Shown one piece after another: positions 52,646 to 61,415 of a stretch of 64,000 nt of DNA (positions are counted from its first letter, which is position 1; each line of letters begins with the position of its first letter). Source of the stretch: Scandinavium sp002470465 (GTDB lineage: Bacteria; Pseudomonadota; Gammaproteobacteria; Enterobacterales; Enterobacteriaceae); assembly GCF_040750395.1 (NCBI RefSeq), contig NZ_JBFLVD010000026.1, positions 7,430-71,429 of the forward strand, given 5' to 3'. The notes below the pieces were generated by a model. It saw only the letters and a list, made by a program, of their open reading frames with translations. It had not been told where the DNA came from and did no database searches. The translations under genes and the position numbers were made by a program.

Positions 52646-54286
52646 ATGAGCGAAATGATAACCGTCGGCGACGCCATCGCCAGAACGCTGGAGCAGTATC
52701 AGGTTGGGGCCATCTACGGCGTCATCTCCATTCACAATTTGCCGATTGCCGATGCTGTAGGGCAGCGCGGCAACATCCGCTTTGTGCCTGCACGCGGCGA
52801 GGCGGGTTCCGTTACCATGGCCGATGCCCACGGGCGTTTTTCCGGCCTCGGCGTGGCGCTGACCAGCACCGGCGCAGGGGCGGGGAATGCGGTCGGTGCG
52901 CTGGTGGAGGCAATGAATGCCTGCACGCCGTTGCTGCATTTAACCGGGCAGGTGGAGAAAGCCTGGCTGGATGCCGACACCGGTTTTATCCACGAAACCC
53001 GCGACCAGCTGACCTTCCTGAAGGCCAGTTCAAAACGTGCGTACCGCATCAGCAATGCCAGCCAGGCGATAGCAATCCTGCATAAAGCGATTCAGGAAGC
53101 GCAGACGCCGCCGTGCGGGCCAGTCTCTGTGGAAATTCCGATTGATATTCAGGGGGCGAAAATTCCGCTGTCGCTGGTGACAGCACCGGTAAAAGCGTCT
53201 TCGGTTTCAACCCTTGATGCCACGGTTGTCGATACGCTGTGGGCGCAGCTTAAGCAGGCGAAACAGCCGCTGCTGTGGCTGGGCGGTGGAGCGCTCGGAA
53301 GCGCTGATGCAGTGAAAAAACTGGCGGATGCGGGCATGACCGTTATCTCCAGCACCCATGCGCGAGGCGTGCTGCCGGACAGCCATCGTGCCAGCCTGCG
53401 GGCGTTCCATAATTCGCCGTCGGTTGAGGCGCTTATCGCCCGGTGTGATTTTACTCTGGTGGCGGGTTCACGCCTGCGCAGCAACGAAACGCGATCCTGG
53501 ACGCTGGAGCTGCCGCATCCGCGCATACAGATTGATATCGACCCGGCGGCGGCGAGCCGTAATTATCTGATGGATAACACGCTGGTCGCTGACTGTTCCG
53601 CGCTGCTGAGCGCGCTGGCTGAAAAAGCGCAGGGGCGCGAATGGGGTAATTCCACGTGGGATACGCAGGTACAGGATGCGGTGACGAAAGCAGAGCAGGG
53701 ACTGCGCGAGCAGTGCGGCGCCTATGCGAAGCTCAATGATGCTATTGAAAACGCGCTGCCGACGAATGGCCTGCTGGTGCGCGATATTACCGTGTCCGGC
53801 AGCCTGTGGGGCAGCCGCCTGTTCCGCGCCAACGGCCCGTTGATGAATATTCATTCCCTCGCGGGGGCGATTGGCATGGGCCTGCCGATGGCGATTGGCA
53901 CCGCCATTGCGAATCCACAGCGTAAGGTGGTGGGGCTGGTGGGCGATGGCGGCCTGAGCCTGAACCTGGGCGAACTGGCGACGCTGGCGCAGGAGAAAGC
54001 CAACGTGACGCTGCTGGTGATGAACGATGGCGGTTATGGTGTGATGCGCGGTATTCAGGATAAGTACTTCGGCGGGCGTCAGTATTATAACGAGCTGCAT
54101 ACGCCGGACTTTACCCATCTGGCGCAGGCCATTGGCTTACAGGCGTGGAGCGTTGAGCGGGCAGAAGATTTTGACGCCGTAATGACGGAAGCGCTGGCGA
54201 TGCCGGGGCCGTCGGTTGTGGAAGTGCGGATGGGGCAGATTGGCGCGCTGAAGTTTGCCGGGCCGCCGCAGAAAACGCTTTATTAG
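52646..54286 (+). CDS. Thiamine-diphosphate enzyme (acetolactate-synthase-like)
   Basis: A 546-aa enzyme of the acetolactate synthase / benzoylformate decarboxylase superfamily with all three domains. The activating Glu is Glu52 (PARGEAGSVTMADAHGR), and the ThDP/Mg motif starts with GDGGLSLNLGEL (about 433) and ends MNDGGYG. It may decarboxylate a 2-oxo acid, giving an aldehyde for the preceding dehydrogenase. It is the last gene of the island; a REP element follows before loiP. AAGGGTGAG precedes the ATG. Confidence 0.88.
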   Translation: MSEMITVGDAIARTLEQYQVGAIYGVISIHNLPIADAVGQRGNIRFVPARGEAGSVTMADAHGRFSGLGVALTSTGAGAGNAVGALVEAMNACTPLLHLTGQVEKAWLDADTGFIHETRDQLTFLKASSKRAYRISNASQAIAILHKAIQEAQTPPCGPVSVEIPIDIQGAKIPLSLVTAPVKASSVSTLDATVVDTLWAQLKQAKQPLLWLGGGALGSADAVKKLADAGMTVISSTHARGVLPDSHRASLRAFHNSPSVEALIARCDFTLVAGSRLRSNETRSWTLELPHPRIQIDIDPAAASRNYLMDNTLVADCSALLSALAEKAQGREWGNSTWDTQVQDAVTKAEQGLREQCGAYAKLNDAIENALPTNGLLVRDITVSGSLWGSRLFRANGPLMNIHSLAGAIGMGLPMAIGTAIANPQRKVVGLVGDGGLSLNLGELATLAQEKANVTLLVMNDGGYGVMRGIQDKYFGGRQYYNELHTPDFTHLAQAIGLQAWSVERAEDFDAVMTEALAMPGPSVVEVRMGQIGALKFAGPPQKTLY

Positions 54287-54294
54287 CTGTTAAT

Positions 54295-54354
54295 TGCCCG
54301 GCGGCGCTGCGCTTGCCGGGCAGTGCCGGGCGGCACATTTGTGTTTGCCCGGCC
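54295..54354. repeat. REP-type palindromic element
   Basis: GCCCGGCGGCGCTGCGCTTG with CCGGGCAGTGCCGGGCGGC, then GCCCGGCC: REP-like units at the convergent end of the catabolic island and loiP. Confidence 0.75.
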
Positions 54355-54372
54355 TGGATCATTCCTGCCCGT

Positions 54373-55134
54373 TTACTTAATTCCGTCCGCCTTCATGCGA
54401 TCGCGGATATGCTGGGCGCGCTCTTCAGATGCCGGGTGATCGTCAAGCATTGAGCTTTGACGACCGGCTTCCAGCTTCGCCAGTTTTTCAAAGCTGGTGG
54501 CAAGACCCGCCGGGCTGATCCCGCGTTTGCGCAACAGGTCGTAAGAGTAGTCGTCCGCTTCGGATTCCTGACGCTGGGAGAACTGCGCGTTCACCAGTTT
54601 TTCGCCAAGATCGCCCAACTGTGACTGCGACAGGCTGCCAACAATGCCACCCGCGGACGCTGCGGCAACGCGCACGGCATTGGTGCCGAGCTGAACCTGC
54701 ATCCCTTTCTTCACGTGTCCAAGTGCGACGTGGCCCATTTCGTGGCCGATAACCGCTTCCACTTCGTTATCGGTCATCAGATCCATCAGCCCGCTGTAGA
54801 CGCGGATACAGCCGTTGGCCATGGCGAAGGCGTTGACGTCTTTGGTGACGTAAACCTTGTAGTTCACCGGCTGACCATTGATGTTATCGCCCAGCGCGGC
54901 GGCAATTTTGGCCAGGCGCTTTGCGTATTCGCTGCTGGAGGGCGCGATGGTTGCTTTGCTGTCCATTTCCTGACACGCCTGGTCGCTCAGGGTTTTCACC
55001 TGCGCATCGCTGAGCGTGTAGGCCTGGAATGCCTCTGCGCCAGAACTCATCAGGCCGTTTGAATCCATGTTTTGACAGCCAGTCAGAACGCTCGCTATCC
55101 CAAGAGCCAGTACCACCGAGTGCAGTTTCATCAT
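54373..55134 (-). CDS. loiP: Outer-membrane metalloprotease LoiP
   Basis: A 253-aa M48-family lipoprotein peptidase (YggG) of the outer membrane, induced by low osmolarity in E. coli. It has a signal peptide with lipobox LTGC (acylated Cys about residue 20), the zinc motif HEMGH (VIGHEMGHVALGH) and downstream Glu in ESEADDYS. Length equals E. coli LoiP. In E. coli it directly follows speB; here 14 kb intervene. Confidence 0.95.
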   Translation of the reverse strand: MMKLHSVVLALGIASVLTGCQNMDSNGLMSSGAEAFQAYTLSDAQVKTLSDQACQEMDSKATIAPSSSEYAKRLAKIAAALGDNINGQPVNYKVYVTKDVNAFAMANGCIRVYSGLMDLMTDNEVEAVIGHEMGHVALGHVKKGMQVQLGTNAVRVAAASAGGIVGSLSQSQLGDLGEKLVNAQFSQRQESEADDYSYDLLRKRGISPAGLATSFEKLAKLEAGRQSSMLDDHPASEERAQHIRDRMKADGIK

Positions 55135-55410
55135 TCATTTTCCATCATTATGAATCGCCAAAGTCTTAAATATTCCGTTAATCGAAGCCACGGAATATTA
55201 CCAAAGTATAAAGAAAATAATGACAAGGCGGCGAGGGGATTGCGCAACGCGCCGCCACAATCCGGAGATTTCCCAGGCACCGCGCGGATGCTCCATGTAC
55301 ATGGCCTGCCGCTTGGGTTACATTGTTGTCACTTTTTTCCGGCGTAGCCTAAAACGCGCGGTCGTCAAGCCGTTTTGGCGTTGCCTTCAACAGTCCGATC
55401 TGGAGTCAAA

Positions 55411-57402
55411 ATGTCCTCACGTAAAGAGCTTGCTAATGCTATTCGTGCGCTGAGCATGGACGCAGTACAGAAAGCCAAATCCGGCCACCCGGGTGCCCCA
55501 ATGGGTATGGCTGACATTGCCGAAGTCCTGTGGCGTGATTTCATGAACCACAACCCGCAGAACCCGTCCTGGGCTGACCGCGATCGCTTCGTGCTCTCGA
55601 ATGGCCACGGCTCCATGCTGATCTACAGCCTGCTGCACCTCACCGGCTACGATCTGCCGATCTCCGAGCTGCAAAACTTCCGTCAGCTGCACTCCAAAAC
55701 CCCGGGTCACCCGGAAGTGGGTTACACCGCAGGCGTTGAAACCACTACTGGTCCGCTGGGCCAGGGCATTGCTAACGCGGTAGGCATGGCGATCGCGGAA
55801 AAAACCATGGCCGCGCAGTTCAACCGTCCGGGCCACGACATCGTTGACCACTTCACCTACGCCTTTATGGGCGACGGCTGCATGATGGAAGGCATCTCCC
55901 ACGAAGTGTGCTCCCTGGCGGGTACCCTGAAGCTGGGCAAGCTGGTTGCTTTCTATGATGACAACGGCATCTCCATCGACGGCCACGTTGAAGGCTGGTT
56001 CACCGATGACACAGCAAAACGCTTCGAAGCCTACGGCTGGCACGTTGTGCGCGGCATTGACGGCCACGACGCTAACGCCATCAAGCGTGCGGTAGAAGAA
56101 GCGCGTAAAGTGACGGACAAACCGTCCCTGCTGATGTGCAAAACCATCATCGGCTTCGGTTCCCCGAACAAAGCAGGCACCCACGATTCTCACGGCGCGC
56201 CGCTGGGCGACGCAGAGATCGCACTGACCCGCGAACAGCTGGGCTGGAAATACGCTCCGTTCGAAATCCCGTCTGAAATCTACGCCCAGTGGGATGCGAA
56301 AGAAGCAGGTCAGGCGAAAGAAGCGGCCTGGAACGAGAAGTTTGCTGCTTATGCGAAAGCCTTCCCGCAGGAAGCCGCAGAATTTACCCGCCGCATGAAG
56401 GGCGAAATGCCGGCGGACTTCGACGCGAAAGCGAACGAATTTATCGCGAAACTACAGGCGAACCCGTCTAAAATCGCCAGCCGTAAAGCGTCCCAGAATG
56501 CGATTGAAGCATTTGGCCCGCTGCTGCCGGAATTCCTCGGCGGTTCCGCTGACCTCGCGCCGTCCAACCTGACCCTGTGGTCTGGTTCTAAAGCGATCAA
56601 TGAAGACACTGCGGGTAACTATATCCACTACGGCGTGCGCGAATTCGGTATGACCGCCATCGCCAACGGGATTTCCCTGCACGGTGGCTTCCTGCCGTAC
56701 ACCTCTACCTTCCTGATGTTCGTTGAATATGCGCGTAACGCCGTGCGTATGGCTGCGCTGATGAAGCAGCGTCAGGTGATGGTTTATACCCACGACTCCA
56801 TCGGTCTGGGCGAAGACGGCCCGACTCACCAGCCGGTTGAGCAGATTGCTTCCCTGCGCGTGACCCCGAACATGAGCACCTGGCGTCCGTGTGACCAGGT
56901 TGAGTCTGCGGTGGCGTGGAAATATGGCGTTGAGCGCCACGACGGCCCGACTGCGCTGATTCTGTCCCGTCAGAATCTGGCCCAGCAGGATCGCACCGAG
57001 AAGCAATTGGCAGACATCGCCCGCGGTGGCTACGTGCTGAAAGACTGCGACGGTCAGCCACAGGTTATCTTCATTGCGACCGGCTCTGAAGTCGAACTGG
57101 CGGTTGCCGCGTGGGATCAGCTTTCTGCCGAAGGCGTGAAGGCGCGCGTGGTCTCCATGCCGTCTACCGATGCGTTTGACAAGCAGGACGCGGCATACCG
57201 TGAATCTGTGCTGCCGAAAGCCGTTTCTGCACGCGTTGCCGTAGAAGCTGCAATCGCTGACTACTGGTTCAAATATGTGGGCCTGAATGGCGCTATCGTT
57301 GGTATGACTACCTTCGGTGAGTCTGCGCCAGCTGAGCAGCTGTTCGAAGAGTTTGGCTTCACCGTTGAGAACGTAGTGGCGAAGGCGAAAGCACTGCTGT
57401 AA
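55411..57402 (+). CDS. tktA: Transketolase
   Basis: ThDP-dependent enzyme of the pentose phosphate pathway that moves two-carbon units between sugar phosphates. It is 663 aa from ATG 55411 (MSSRKELANAIRALS), the E. coli TktA length, with GGAG upstream. Key segments are KSGHPGAPMG, GPLGQGIANAVG, GDGCMMEGI with the ThDP motif, HDSIGLGEDGPTHQPVEQ and GERHDGPTALILSRQ-like sequence. Codon use is that of a highly expressed gene. Confidence 0.97.
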   Translation: MSSRKELANAIRALSMDAVQKAKSGHPGAPMGMADIAEVLWRDFMNHNPQNPSWADRDRFVLSNGHGSMLIYSLLHLTGYDLPISELQNFRQLHSKTPGHPEVGYTAGVETTTGPLGQGIANAVGMAIAEKTMAAQFNRPGHDIVDHFTYAFMGDGCMMEGISHEVCSLAGTLKLGKLVAFYDDNGISIDGHVEGWFTDDTAKRFEAYGWHVVRGIDGHDANAIKRAVEEARKVTDKPSLLMCKTIIGFGSPNKAGTHDSHGAPLGDAEIALTREQLGWKYAPFEIPSEIYAQWDAKEAGQAKEAAWNEKFAAYAKAFPQEAAEFTRRMKGEMPADFDAKANEFIAKLQANPSKIASRKASQNAIEAFGPLLPEFLGGSADLAPSNLTLWSGSKAINEDTAGNYIHYGVREFGMTAIANGISLHGGFLPYTSTFLMFVEYARNAVRMAALMKQRQVMVYTHDSIGLGEDGPTHQPVEQIASLRVTPNMSTWRPCDQVESAVAWKYGVERHDGPTALILSRQNLAQQDRTEKQLADIARGGYVLKDCDGQPQVIFIATGSEVELAVAAWDQLSAEGVKARVVSMPSTDAFDKQDAAYRESVLPKAVSARVAVEAAIADYWFKYVGLNGAIVGMTTFGESAPAEQLFEEFGFTVENVVAKAKALL

Positions 57403-57410
57403 TGGTCAAT

Positions 57411-57446
57411 ATGCCCGGCGGCGCTTGTGCTTGCCGGGCCTACAAC
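57411..57446. repeat. REP-type palindrome after tktA
   Basis: GCCCGGCGGCGCTTGTGCTT followed by GCCGGGCCTACAAC. A second REP-like palindrome, GCCTGCT/AGCAGGC, is at 57494-57520. Confidence 0.7.
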
Positions 57447-57493
57447 GGTCACCTTTGGTGGCCGTTTTGCTTTACCTCGCCATCCGTCAGAAG

Positions 57494-57520
57494 TGCCTGC
57501 TGGCGCAGCGCTTAGCAGGC
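57494..57520. repeat. Second REP-like palindrome after tktA
   Basis: GCCTGCTGGCGCAGCGCTTA followed by GCAGGC; seven-pair arms separated by GC-rich sequence. It lies just before the terminator at 57543. Confidence 0.6.
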
Positions 57521-57542
57521 CTACGGGAGCCGCTCAGTTCAG

Positions 57543-57566
57543 GCCGGGTTTTGCCCGGCTTTTTTA
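57543..57566 (+). terminator. Terminator after tktA
   Basis: GCCGGG, TTTTG and CCCGGC followed by seven T. It closes the tktA unit 140 bases after its stop. Confidence 0.8.
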
Positions 57567-57618
57567 CGTCTGCTATTCCGGGTCGCTGTGAAAATCACAT
57601 AAATTATTCCATTAAAAA

Positions 57619-57634
57619 TGTGATGTGCGTCAGA
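57619..57634 (+). promoter_or_regulatory. CRP-like site upstream of epd
   Basis: TGTGA-TGTGCG-TCAGA has the CRP spacing with one mismatch in the right half. The gap 57567-57826 before epd contains no gene. CRP control of epd (gapB) is known in E. coli; this exact site is inferred. Confidence 0.5.
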
Positions 57635-57826
57635 TAACCAGCTTCTCCGTCTGGACAATCATTCCTTTTATTCCGCGTTTCGATTACTCTAGCTGAAGCG
57701 TTTCAGTCGATTGAATGTTCGACAAATAATCAATCAGTCGCGGTTTGCGACAGCAGGCATTCCCTTCCTGATGAGGCTGGACTACGCTTCAGCCACACAA
57801 ATTCAGGAGAGGCTTGCAGGAGACCT

Positions 57827-58846
57827 ATGACCGTACGCGTAGCGATTAATGGCTTCGGTCGCATTGGACGTAACGTGGTTCGCGCTTTATATGAATCCGG
57901 ACGTCGTGCGGAAATCACCGTGGTGGCAATCAACGAACTGGCGGATGCTGCGGGCATCGCGCATTTGTTGAAATACGACACCAGCCATGGCCGCTTTGCC
58001 TGGGATGTCCGCCAGGAACGGGAGCAGCTGTTCGTCGGCGATGACGCTATTCGTCTGCTGCATGAGTCTTCTATCGAGACGTTGCCCTGGCGCGAGCTGG
58101 GCGTAGACGTGGTGCTCGACTGCACTGGCGTGTACGGTACGCGAGAGGACGGGGAAGCCCATCTGGCCGCTGGCGCAAAGAAAGTGCTCTTTTCACATCC
58201 TGGCAGCAACGATCTCGACGCAACCGTCGTGTACGGCGTCAATCATCAGGAACTGCAGCGCGAACACCGCATTGTCTCCAACGCATCCTGCACGACAAAC
58301 TGCATTATTCCGGTCATTAAGCTGTTAGACGATGCCTGGGGCATTGAGTCCGGCACCGTGACGACAATCCACTCGGCGATGCACGATCAGCAGGTTATCG
58401 ACGCCTATCATCCTGATTTACGGCGCACCCGAGCGGCCAGCCAGTCGATCATTCCGGTGGATACCAAACTGGCCGCCGGCATCACCCGAATTTTCCCGCA
58501 GTTTAATGACCGATTTGAAGCGATTGCGGTGCGAGTGCCGACGATTAACGTAACGGCAATCGACCTCAGCGTGACCGTGAGAAATCCGGTAAAAGCCTGT
58601 GAAGTCAACCTGTTGCTGCAAAAAGCGGCACAGGGGGCATTTCATGGTATAGTTGACTATACGGAATTACCGTTGGTCTCAATAGATTTTAACCACGACC
58701 CGCACAGTGCCATCGTCGATGGCACGCAGACGCGGGTCAGCGGTGCGCATCTGATCAAAACGCTGGTCTGGTGTGATAACGAATGGGGTTTCGCTAACCG
58801 AATGCTCGACACCACGTTAGCGATGGCCACTACAGGTTTCAGGTAA
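57827..58846 (+). CDS. epd: Erythrose-4-phosphate dehydrogenase
   Basis: A GAPDH-family enzyme that oxidises D-erythrose 4-phosphate to 4-phosphoerythronate, the first step of pyridoxal phosphate synthesis. It is 339 aa, the E. coli length. It has the NAD-binding INGFGRIGRNVVRAL, catalytic Cys in SNASCTTNCIIP and downstream His in TIHSAMHDQQ. It is upstream of pgk by 47 bases and near tktA, which makes erythrose 4-phosphate. Confidence 0.97.
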   Translation: MTVRVAINGFGRIGRNVVRALYESGRRAEITVVAINELADAAGIAHLLKYDTSHGRFAWDVRQEREQLFVGDDAIRLLHESSIETLPWRELGVDVVLDCTGVYGTREDGEAHLAAGAKKVLFSHPGSNDLDATVVYGVNHQELQREHRIVSNASCTTNCIIPVIKLLDDAWGIESGTVTTIHSAMHDQQVIDAYHPDLRRTRAASQSIIPVDTKLAAGITRIFPQFNDRFEAIAVRVPTINVTAIDLSVTVRNPVKACEVNLLLQKAAQGAFHGIVDYTELPLVSIDFNHDPHSAIVDGTQTRVSGAHLIKTLVWCDNEWGFANRMLDTTLAMATTGFR

Positions 58847-58893
58847 GGCGCGATAGCGTCTGCAAAACTTTAGAATCAATGAGAGGATTCACC

Positions 58894-60057
58894 ATGTCTG
58901 TAATTAAGATGACCGATCTGGATCTGGCTGGTAAACGCGTTTTCATCCGTGCCGATCTGAACGTTCCGGTAAAAGACGGTAAAGTCACCAGCGACGCGCG
59001 TATCCGTGCTTCCCTGCCGACCATCGAACTGGCGCTGAAACAGGGCGCGAAAGTGATGGTTACTTCTCACCTGGGTCGTCCGACCGAAGGCGAATACAAC
59101 GAAGAATTCTCTCTGCTGCCCGTTGTTAACTATCTGAAAGACAAACTGTCTGCTCCAGTACGCCTGGTTAAAGACTACCTGGACGGCGTTGAAGTGGCTG
59201 CCGGTGAGCTGGTGGTTCTGGAAAACGTTCGCTTCAACAAAGGCGAGAAGAAAGACGACGAAGCGCTGTCCAAAAAATACGCTGCGCTGTGCGACGTGTT
59301 CGTTATGGACGCATTCGGTACTGCACACCGTGCGCAGGCATCGACTCACGGTATCGGCAAATTTGCTGACGTAGCTTGTGCAGGTCCTCTGCTGGCCGCT
59401 GAGCTGGAAGCACTGGGTAAAGCGCTGGGCAACCCGGCTCGCCCAATGGTTGCTATCGTGGGTGGTTCTAAAGTTTCCACTAAGCTGACCGTTCTGGATT
59501 CCCTGTCTAAAATCGCTGACCAGCTGATCGTAGGCGGCGGCATCGCTAACACCTTCGTTGCTGCACAAGGCCACAACGTAGGTAAATCCCTGTACGAAGC
59601 GGACCTGGTTGATGAAGCAAAACGTCTGCTGACCACCTGCGATATTCCGGTCCCAACTGACGTTCGCGTTGCAACTGAGTTCTCTGAAACCGCAACCGCA
59701 ACCCTGAAATCTGTTAACGACATCAAAGATGAAGAGCAGATTCTGGACCTGGGCGACGTGTCTGCACAGAAACTGGCTGAAATCCTGAAAAACGCCAAAA
59801 CTATTCTGTGGAACGGTCCGGTTGGCGTATTCGAATTCCCGAACTTCCGTAAAGGTACCGAAATCGTGGCTAACGCTATTGCAGACAGCGAAGCGTTCTC
59901 CATCGCAGGCGGCGGTGACACCCTGGCTGCTATCGACCTGTTCGGTATCGCTGATAAGATCTCCTACATCTCCACTGGCGGTGGCGCATTCCTCGAATTC
60001 GTGGAAGGCAAAGTGCTGCCAGCAGTCGCAATGCTCGAAGAGCGCGCGAAGAAGTAA
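58894..60057 (+). CDS. pgk: Phosphoglycerate kinase
   Basis: Glycolytic kinase that makes ATP and 3-phosphoglycerate from 1,3-bisphosphoglycerate. It is 387 aa from ATG 58894 (MSVIKMTDLDLAG), the E. coli length, with GAGAGGA upstream; five earlier codons are not conserved. The family motif RADLNVPVKDG is present, as are SHLGRPTEG, GGSKVSTKL and GGGDTLAAID. Codon use is strongly biased, as expected for a highly expressed gene. Confidence 0.98.
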   Translation: MSVIKMTDLDLAGKRVFIRADLNVPVKDGKVTSDARIRASLPTIELALKQGAKVMVTSHLGRPTEGEYNEEFSLLPVVNYLKDKLSAPVRLVKDYLDGVEVAAGELVVLENVRFNKGEKKDDEALSKKYAALCDVFVMDAFGTAHRAQASTHGIGKFADVACAGPLLAAELEALGKALGNPARPMVAIVGGSKVSTKLTVLDSLSKIADQLIVGGGIANTFVAAQGHNVGKSLYEADLVDEAKRLLTTCDIPVPTDVRVATEFSETATATLKSVNDIKDEEQILDLGDVSAQKLAEILKNAKTILWNGPVGVFEFPNFRKGTEIVANAIADSEAFSIAGGGDTLAAIDLFGIADKISYISTGGGAFLEFVEGKVLPAVAMLEERAKK

Positions 60058-60065
60058 GCCATTCG

Positions 60066-60088
60066 GGGCAGGGAAACCTGCCCAATTT
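60066..60088 (+). terminator. Hairpin between pgk and fbaA
   Basis: GGGCAGG, GAAA and CCTGCCC, followed by AATTTTC. The T run is short, so this is probably a processing or partial termination signal inside the pgk-fbaA transcript. Confidence 0.55.
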
Positions 60089-60144
60089 TCAGCGGGCTAA
60101 CAGGCACGCACTTTTTTTCGGCCGAAGATACAGGACTACGTAAC

Positions 60145-61224
60145 ATGTCTAAAATTTTTGATTTCGTAAAACCAGGCGTCATCACCGGTGACGACGTACA
60201 GAAAGTTTTCCAGGTAGCTAAAGAAAACAACTTTGCTCTGCCAGCGGTTAACTGTGTGGGTACTGACTCCATCAACGCCGTACTGGAAACTGCTGCGAAA
60301 GTTAAATCTCCGGTAATCGTTCAGTTCTCTAACGGCGGCGCGGCGTTCATCGCGGGTAAAGGCGTGAAAACTGACGTTCCTCAGGGCGCAGCAATCCTGG
60401 GTGCCATCTCTGGTGCACACCACGTACATCAGATGGCTGAGCACTATGGTGTTCCGGTTATCCTGCACACTGACCACTGCGCGAAGAAACTGCTGCCGTG
60501 GATCGACGGTCTGCTGGACGCGGGTGAAAAACATTTCGCAGCAACCGGTAAGCCACTGTTCTCTTCCCACATGATTGACCTGTCCGAAGAGTCTCTGGAA
60601 GAAAACATCGAAATCTGCTCCAAATACCTGGCGCGCATGGCCAAAATGGGCATGACTCTGGAAATCGAACTGGGTTGCACCGGCGGTGAAGAAGACGGCG
60701 TCGACAACAGCCACATGGACGCTTCCGCGCTGTACACTCAGCCAGAAGATGTTGACTACGCGTACACCAAACTGAATGCGATCAGCCCACGTTTCACCAT
60801 CGCTGCTTCCTTCGGTAACGTACACGGCGTGTACAAGCCAGGCAACGTGGTTCTGACCCCAACCATCCTGCGTGATTCTCAGGAATACGTTTCTAAGAAA
60901 CACAACCTGCCGCACAATAGCCTGAACTTCGTCTTCCACGGCGGTTCCGGTTCTTCTGCTCAGGAAATCAAAGACTCCGTAAGCTACGGCGTAGTGAAAA
61001 TGAACATCGATACCGATACTCAGTGGGCAACCTGGGAAGGTATCCTGAATTACTACAAAACCAACGAAGCTTACCTGCAGGGCCAGCTGGGCAACCCGAA
61101 AGGCGAAGACCAGCCAAACAAGAAATACTATGACCCACGCGTATGGCTGCGCGCGGCTCAGTCCTCCATGATCGTGCGTCTGGAGCAGGCTTTCAAAGAA
61201 CTTAACGCGGTTGACGTTCTGTAA
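60145..61224 (+). CDS. fbaA: Fructose-bisphosphate aldolase, class II
   Basis: Zinc-dependent aldolase that cleaves fructose 1,6-bisphosphate to the two triose phosphates. It is 359 aa, the E. coli length. The zinc site starts with HTDHCAKK, and LEIELGCTGGEEDGVDNS, NVHGVYKPGNV and FHGGSGSS follow. It lies 87 bases after pgk and is followed by a strong terminator. Confidence 0.98.
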   Translation: MSKIFDFVKPGVITGDDVQKVFQVAKENNFALPAVNCVGTDSINAVLETAAKVKSPVIVQFSNGGAAFIAGKGVKTDVPQGAAILGAISGAHHVHQMAEHYGVPVILHTDHCAKKLLPWIDGLLDAGEKHFAATGKPLFSSHMIDLSEESLEENIEICSKYLARMAKMGMTLEIELGCTGGEEDGVDNSHMDASALYTQPEDVDYAYTKLNAISPRFTIAASFGNVHGVYKPGNVVLTPTILRDSQEYVSKKHNLPHNSLNFVFHGGSGSSAQEIKDSVSYGVVKMNIDTDTQWATWEGILNYYKTNEAYLQGQLGNPKGEDQPNKKYYDPRVWLRAAQSSMIVRLEQAFKELNAVDVL

Positions 61225-61246
61225 TTTTTGACAGCCATTTCTGCCT

Positions 61247-61274
61247 AAAGCCCGCTTAACAGCGGGCTTTTTTA
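61247..61274 (+). terminator. Terminator after fbaA
   Basis: AAAGCCCGC, TTAACA and GCGGGCTTT, followed by TTTATT; a nine-pair stem 23 bases after the fbaA stop. Confidence 0.88.
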
Positions 61275-61415
61275 TTGCCTTTCCAGTACCGTCATTGTGT
61301 TTAATTCTGTGATCTGCTTGGCATTAACGACGATTCTTGTTTACCCTTATCCCACTGACTTCTTGCCGGTGTGGCGAGTTTTATTTCCCAAAAGGGCAAC
61401 TATAAGGATGATCGG

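Noticed and set aside
57590..57602. TGTGAAAATCACA upstream of epd as a CRP site
   Set aside because: The spacer between the half-sites is three bases, not six.
58876..59574. 232-codon minus-strand frame across pgk
   Set aside because: A shadow of the highly biased pgk codons; similar shadows lie over tktA (55417-56193) and fbaA (60136-60939).
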